A stretch of DNA of 64,000 bases, taken from assembly GCF_900292075.1 (NCBI RefSeq), contig NZ_OLMV01000003.1:372001-436000 (forward strand), in the 5' to 3' direction. The DNA comes from Microbacterium timonense (GTDB taxonomy: Bacteria > Actinomycetota > Actinomycetes > Actinomycetales > Microbacteriaceae). Below are positions 62,032 to 64,000 of this stretch, piece after piece. How positions within the stretch are numbered: the first letter of the stretch is position 1; each line of letters begins with the position of its first letter. The notes below the pieces were generated by a model. It searched no databases, was not told the DNA's origin, and saw only the letters and a list, made by a program, of their open reading frames with translations. The position numbers and the translations under genes are program-made.

Positions 62032-64000
62032 ATGGACGTCGTCTGGGTCGTCGTGGGGGTGCTGCTGCTCCTCGTCACGCTGCTGGACGCGTTCCTCGCG
62101 GTGCTGAACTACGACGAGGCCGGTCTCGTCGTCGACCGGATCATCCGCGCGCAATGGCTGCTGCTGCGGGCCGTGACGCGCCGGGTCGGCCGCCGCTGGC
62201 GGCCCCTGGTGCTGCGTCAGGTGACCGGCATCCTCATCGTCGTCACCATCCTGTGGTGGGTCGCCGGAATCGTCTTCGGCTTCGCGTTCATCTACCTGGG
62301 CGCCTTGGGCATGAGCGGGGCCCTGGTCACCTCGACCGGCGTTCAGCCGGACTTCCTCGGCGCGTTCTACCTGAGCCTCGGCCAGTTCTCGACCGTCGGC
62401 GTCGACAACATCGGGCCGGCCGCCGCGGTGCTCAACATCGTCACCGTCGCCGAGGCGATGATGAGCGTCGTGATGCTGTCGTTCATCATCACGTTCCTCA
62501 GCAGCGTGTACGGCGTGATCCAGTCGCTGCAGTCGCTGTCGGCGAACTTCTTCCGCGCCGGCCGCGGGATCACCGACCCGATCGACTCGCTCGCGCCGTT
62601 CTTCCCCGGCGGTGCATCCCGGGGTCTGGACGGCCAGCTCGGTTCGATCCTCGACGCGTTGAACGCCTACGGGCACGGCCTGGCGCAGAACCGTGCCGCC
62701 TACTACTTCCAGAGCGGACGCGACCAGTTCGCATTGCCGTTCTCGCTGTATATGACGGCGGGAGTGATCGGCGCGCTGCGGTGGGGGCTCCCCACGGGCA
62801 GCGACCCGTCCCGCGAGCCTGCCCTGCTGCGTCTGACCGACGCGTTCGAGGACTTCCGCGTGCGCCTGGAGCGCGCGCTGCGGTGGCCGCCCGGCGTGGT
62901 TCCGACCCCGGTCACCGCGCAGGAATTCGCCGCCGCGGTCGACGCGTATCAGGCCCCCGGGCCCACGCAGGGCGTGGATTCCTGGGTGGTGCGCTTCCTC
63001 ACGATCGACCGTCGCATGGCCGCCCTCACGCGCTCGGACGCGCGCATCGACCGCGACGACGCGTACCGCCGCTACACCGAGTGGCTGCCGTTCGAGGTGC
63101 CGACCCAGGTCGTGCTGGCGGCGGTCAGCCGCGACCTCGACTACCAGCCGATCTACCGGCGGATCGCCAGCACTCCCGAGGGCCTCCCCGTCGACGGGCC
63201 GGACGACGGGTACGAGCTGCTCCCGGTCGACGAGTCGCTCACCGTGCAGGCGACGACGCTCGCGTCCGCCGCCCCTCGCCCGCGGGTCCCGTGGCTGCGC
63301 CGCCAGAGTCTCGTGATCGACCCCGGCGGCGTGCGACTGGCCAGCGCCGGCCGCACGATCGCGGGAGTGCTCGTCGCGATCGGCGTCGTCGGCGGCCTCG
63401 CCCTGGCGACGGGCGGACGGGTGGTGGACGGGGCGGTGCTCGCCGGCCTCATCGCGCTGTTCGCGTCGCCGGCGGCCATCGGCGCGCCGGCCGGTGTGCA
63501 CCGCTGGGTCGGACTCATCGCAGTCGTGCCGACGGCGTTCGGCGTCGCGCTCGGCTCGGTGCTGCCCCGCGACCACATCGCGGCGGGCGTCGCGATGGCG
63601 GTCGTCGCTGCCGTGGCGGTGTGGCTGCGCAGATTCGGGCCGCGCGCGGGCGGCCTCGGGCAGCTCGGTTTCATCGCGTACTACTTCGCGCTCATGCTCG
63701 ACCTCGACCTGGCCGCCATGCCCGCCGCGCTCTTCGCCGCCGGCGTGGGACTGCTGTGCGGCTGGGGGGCCAACCTGATTCCCGGGCCGTCACTGCAGCG
63801 GCAGATCGACGGCGCCGTCGCGGCGATGACGGAGCGCGTGGCCTTCCTGCTCGAGACGCTCGTCGACGTCGTCTCCAGCGCCCGCGCCGACCCGCGTCGC
63901 CTGCGCACCCTGCGGCGACAGCAGCGGGCGATCCAGGCGACGGCCGCCACCGTCGGCGGGCTGCTGGATGGGACGGATGCCGCGGCACCGGCTCCCGCAC
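62032..64000 (+). CDS. Ion-channel-like + FUSC-like membrane protein (3' truncated by window end)
   Basis: At least 656 residues, open to the window edge. The first about 170 residues look like a two-span channel subunit: span 1 (1-25), span 2 (62-90), a pore-loop-like FYLSLGQFSTVGVDNIGP (112-129) and span 3 (132-160). The filter reads TVGVDN in place of the K+ channel TVGYGD. A soluble middle part (170-440) is followed by several spans (about 440-560) resembling the FUSC-type exporter core. TAATGT at 62019-62024 lies 7 nt before the ATG (leaderless). The transported species is unknown. Confidence 0.7.
   Translation, partial: MDVVWVVVGVLLLLVTLLDAFLAVLNYDEAGLVVDRIIRAQWLLLRAVTRRVGRRWRPLVLRQVTGILIVVTILWWVAGIVFGFAFIYLGALGMSGALVTSTGVQPDFLGAFYLSLGQFSTVGVDNIGPAAAVLNIVTVAEAMMSVVMLSFIITFLSSVYGVIQSLQSLSANFFRAGRGITDPIDSLAPFFPGGASRGLDGQLGSILDALNAYGHGLAQNRAAYYFQSGRDQFALPFSLYMTAGVIGALRWGLPTGSDPSREPALLRLTDAFEDFRVRLERALRWPPGVVPTPVTAQEFAAAVDAYQAPGPTQGVDSWVVRFLTIDRRMAALTRSDARIDRDDAYRRYTEWLPFEVPTQVVLAAVSRDLDYQPIYRRIASTPEGLPVDGPDDGYELLPVDESLTVQATTLASAAPRPRVPWLRRQSLVIDPGGVRLASAGRTIAGVLVAIGVVGGLALATGGRVVDGAVLAGLIALFASPAAIGAPAGVHRWVGLIAVVPTAFGVALGSVLPRDHIAAGVAMAVVAAVAVWLRRFGPRAGGLGQLGFIAYYFALMLDLDLAAMPAALFAAGVGLLCGWGANLIPGPSLQRQIDGAVAAMTERVAFLLETLVDVVSSARADPRRLRTLRRQQRAIQATAATVGGLLDGTDAAAPAPA

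Overview
The window is high-GC DNA from an actinobacterium, most likely family Microbacteriaceae and probably Microbacterium or a close relative. The evidence is the chromosomal-origin order dnaN-recF-DciA-like-gyrB-gyrA-DUF3566, the fhaA-fhaB-pstP-rodA-pbpA-pknA-pknB signalling/cell-wall operon, crgA next to a class E sortase, NucS, and a DUF7882-type protein that I associate with Microbacteriaceae. The species is inferred from protein resemblance only. The sequence opens inside dnaN and closes inside a membrane protein gene.

Layout. 1-7.8 kb: replication and topology genes, all rightward. 7.8-14.2 kb: VIT-type transporter, tRNA-Ile(GAU), tRNA-Ala(UGC), MFS exporter, AraC and Nudix genes, YbaK deacylase, peptidyl-prolyl isomerase and a zinc-ribbon rhomboid protease. 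14.2-16.3 kb: a DnaA-box-like cluster, crgA, class E sortase, a small membrane protein and a trpG/pabA-type amidotransferase. 16.3-25.4 kb: the leftward Ser/Thr kinase, phosphatase and cell-wall operon. 25.5-35.7 kb: secreted-type hydrolase, tRNA-Leu(CAG), an HTH/LuxR regulator with a giant S8 protease ending in a sorting signal, PPOX-fold protein, MFS/HxlR pair and GNAT. 35.8-44.9 kb: GntR, cold-shock protein, DUF2156 lysyltransferase-like protein, coiled-coil protein, HAD phosphatase, MarR and a GH106-like glycosidase. 45-50 kb: a second regulator plus surface-protein module flanked by palindromic repeats. 50-54 kb: NucS, a ParA-like ATPase and a DUF7882 protein. 53.4-55.8 kb: an ECF41-type sigma factor and two genes that appear to form its regulon. 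55.9-64 kb: GAP-family protein, two-component system, LacI-controlled MFS, and membrane proteins.

Four signals go beyond ordinary annotation. (1) Three promoters around the ECF41 sigma factor share TCACA-N13-CGTCGTC with identical spacing, defining an autoregulated local regulon. (2) Two separate modules each pair a LuxR-type regulator with a secreted protein ending in an LAxTG-like sorting signal. Each module is bracketed by its own family of long palindromes, and the matching class E sortase lies at 14.7 kb. (3) About a dozen genes have a TAGGCT-like -10 box 5-7 nt before the start codon, which points to leaderless transcription. (4) The heptamer GGATGCC/GGCATCC recurs in genes, where it goes with otherwise uncommon codons, and as inverted pairs in two terminators, much like DNA uptake sequences of other bacteria. 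No phage, transposase or CRISPR array was seen.
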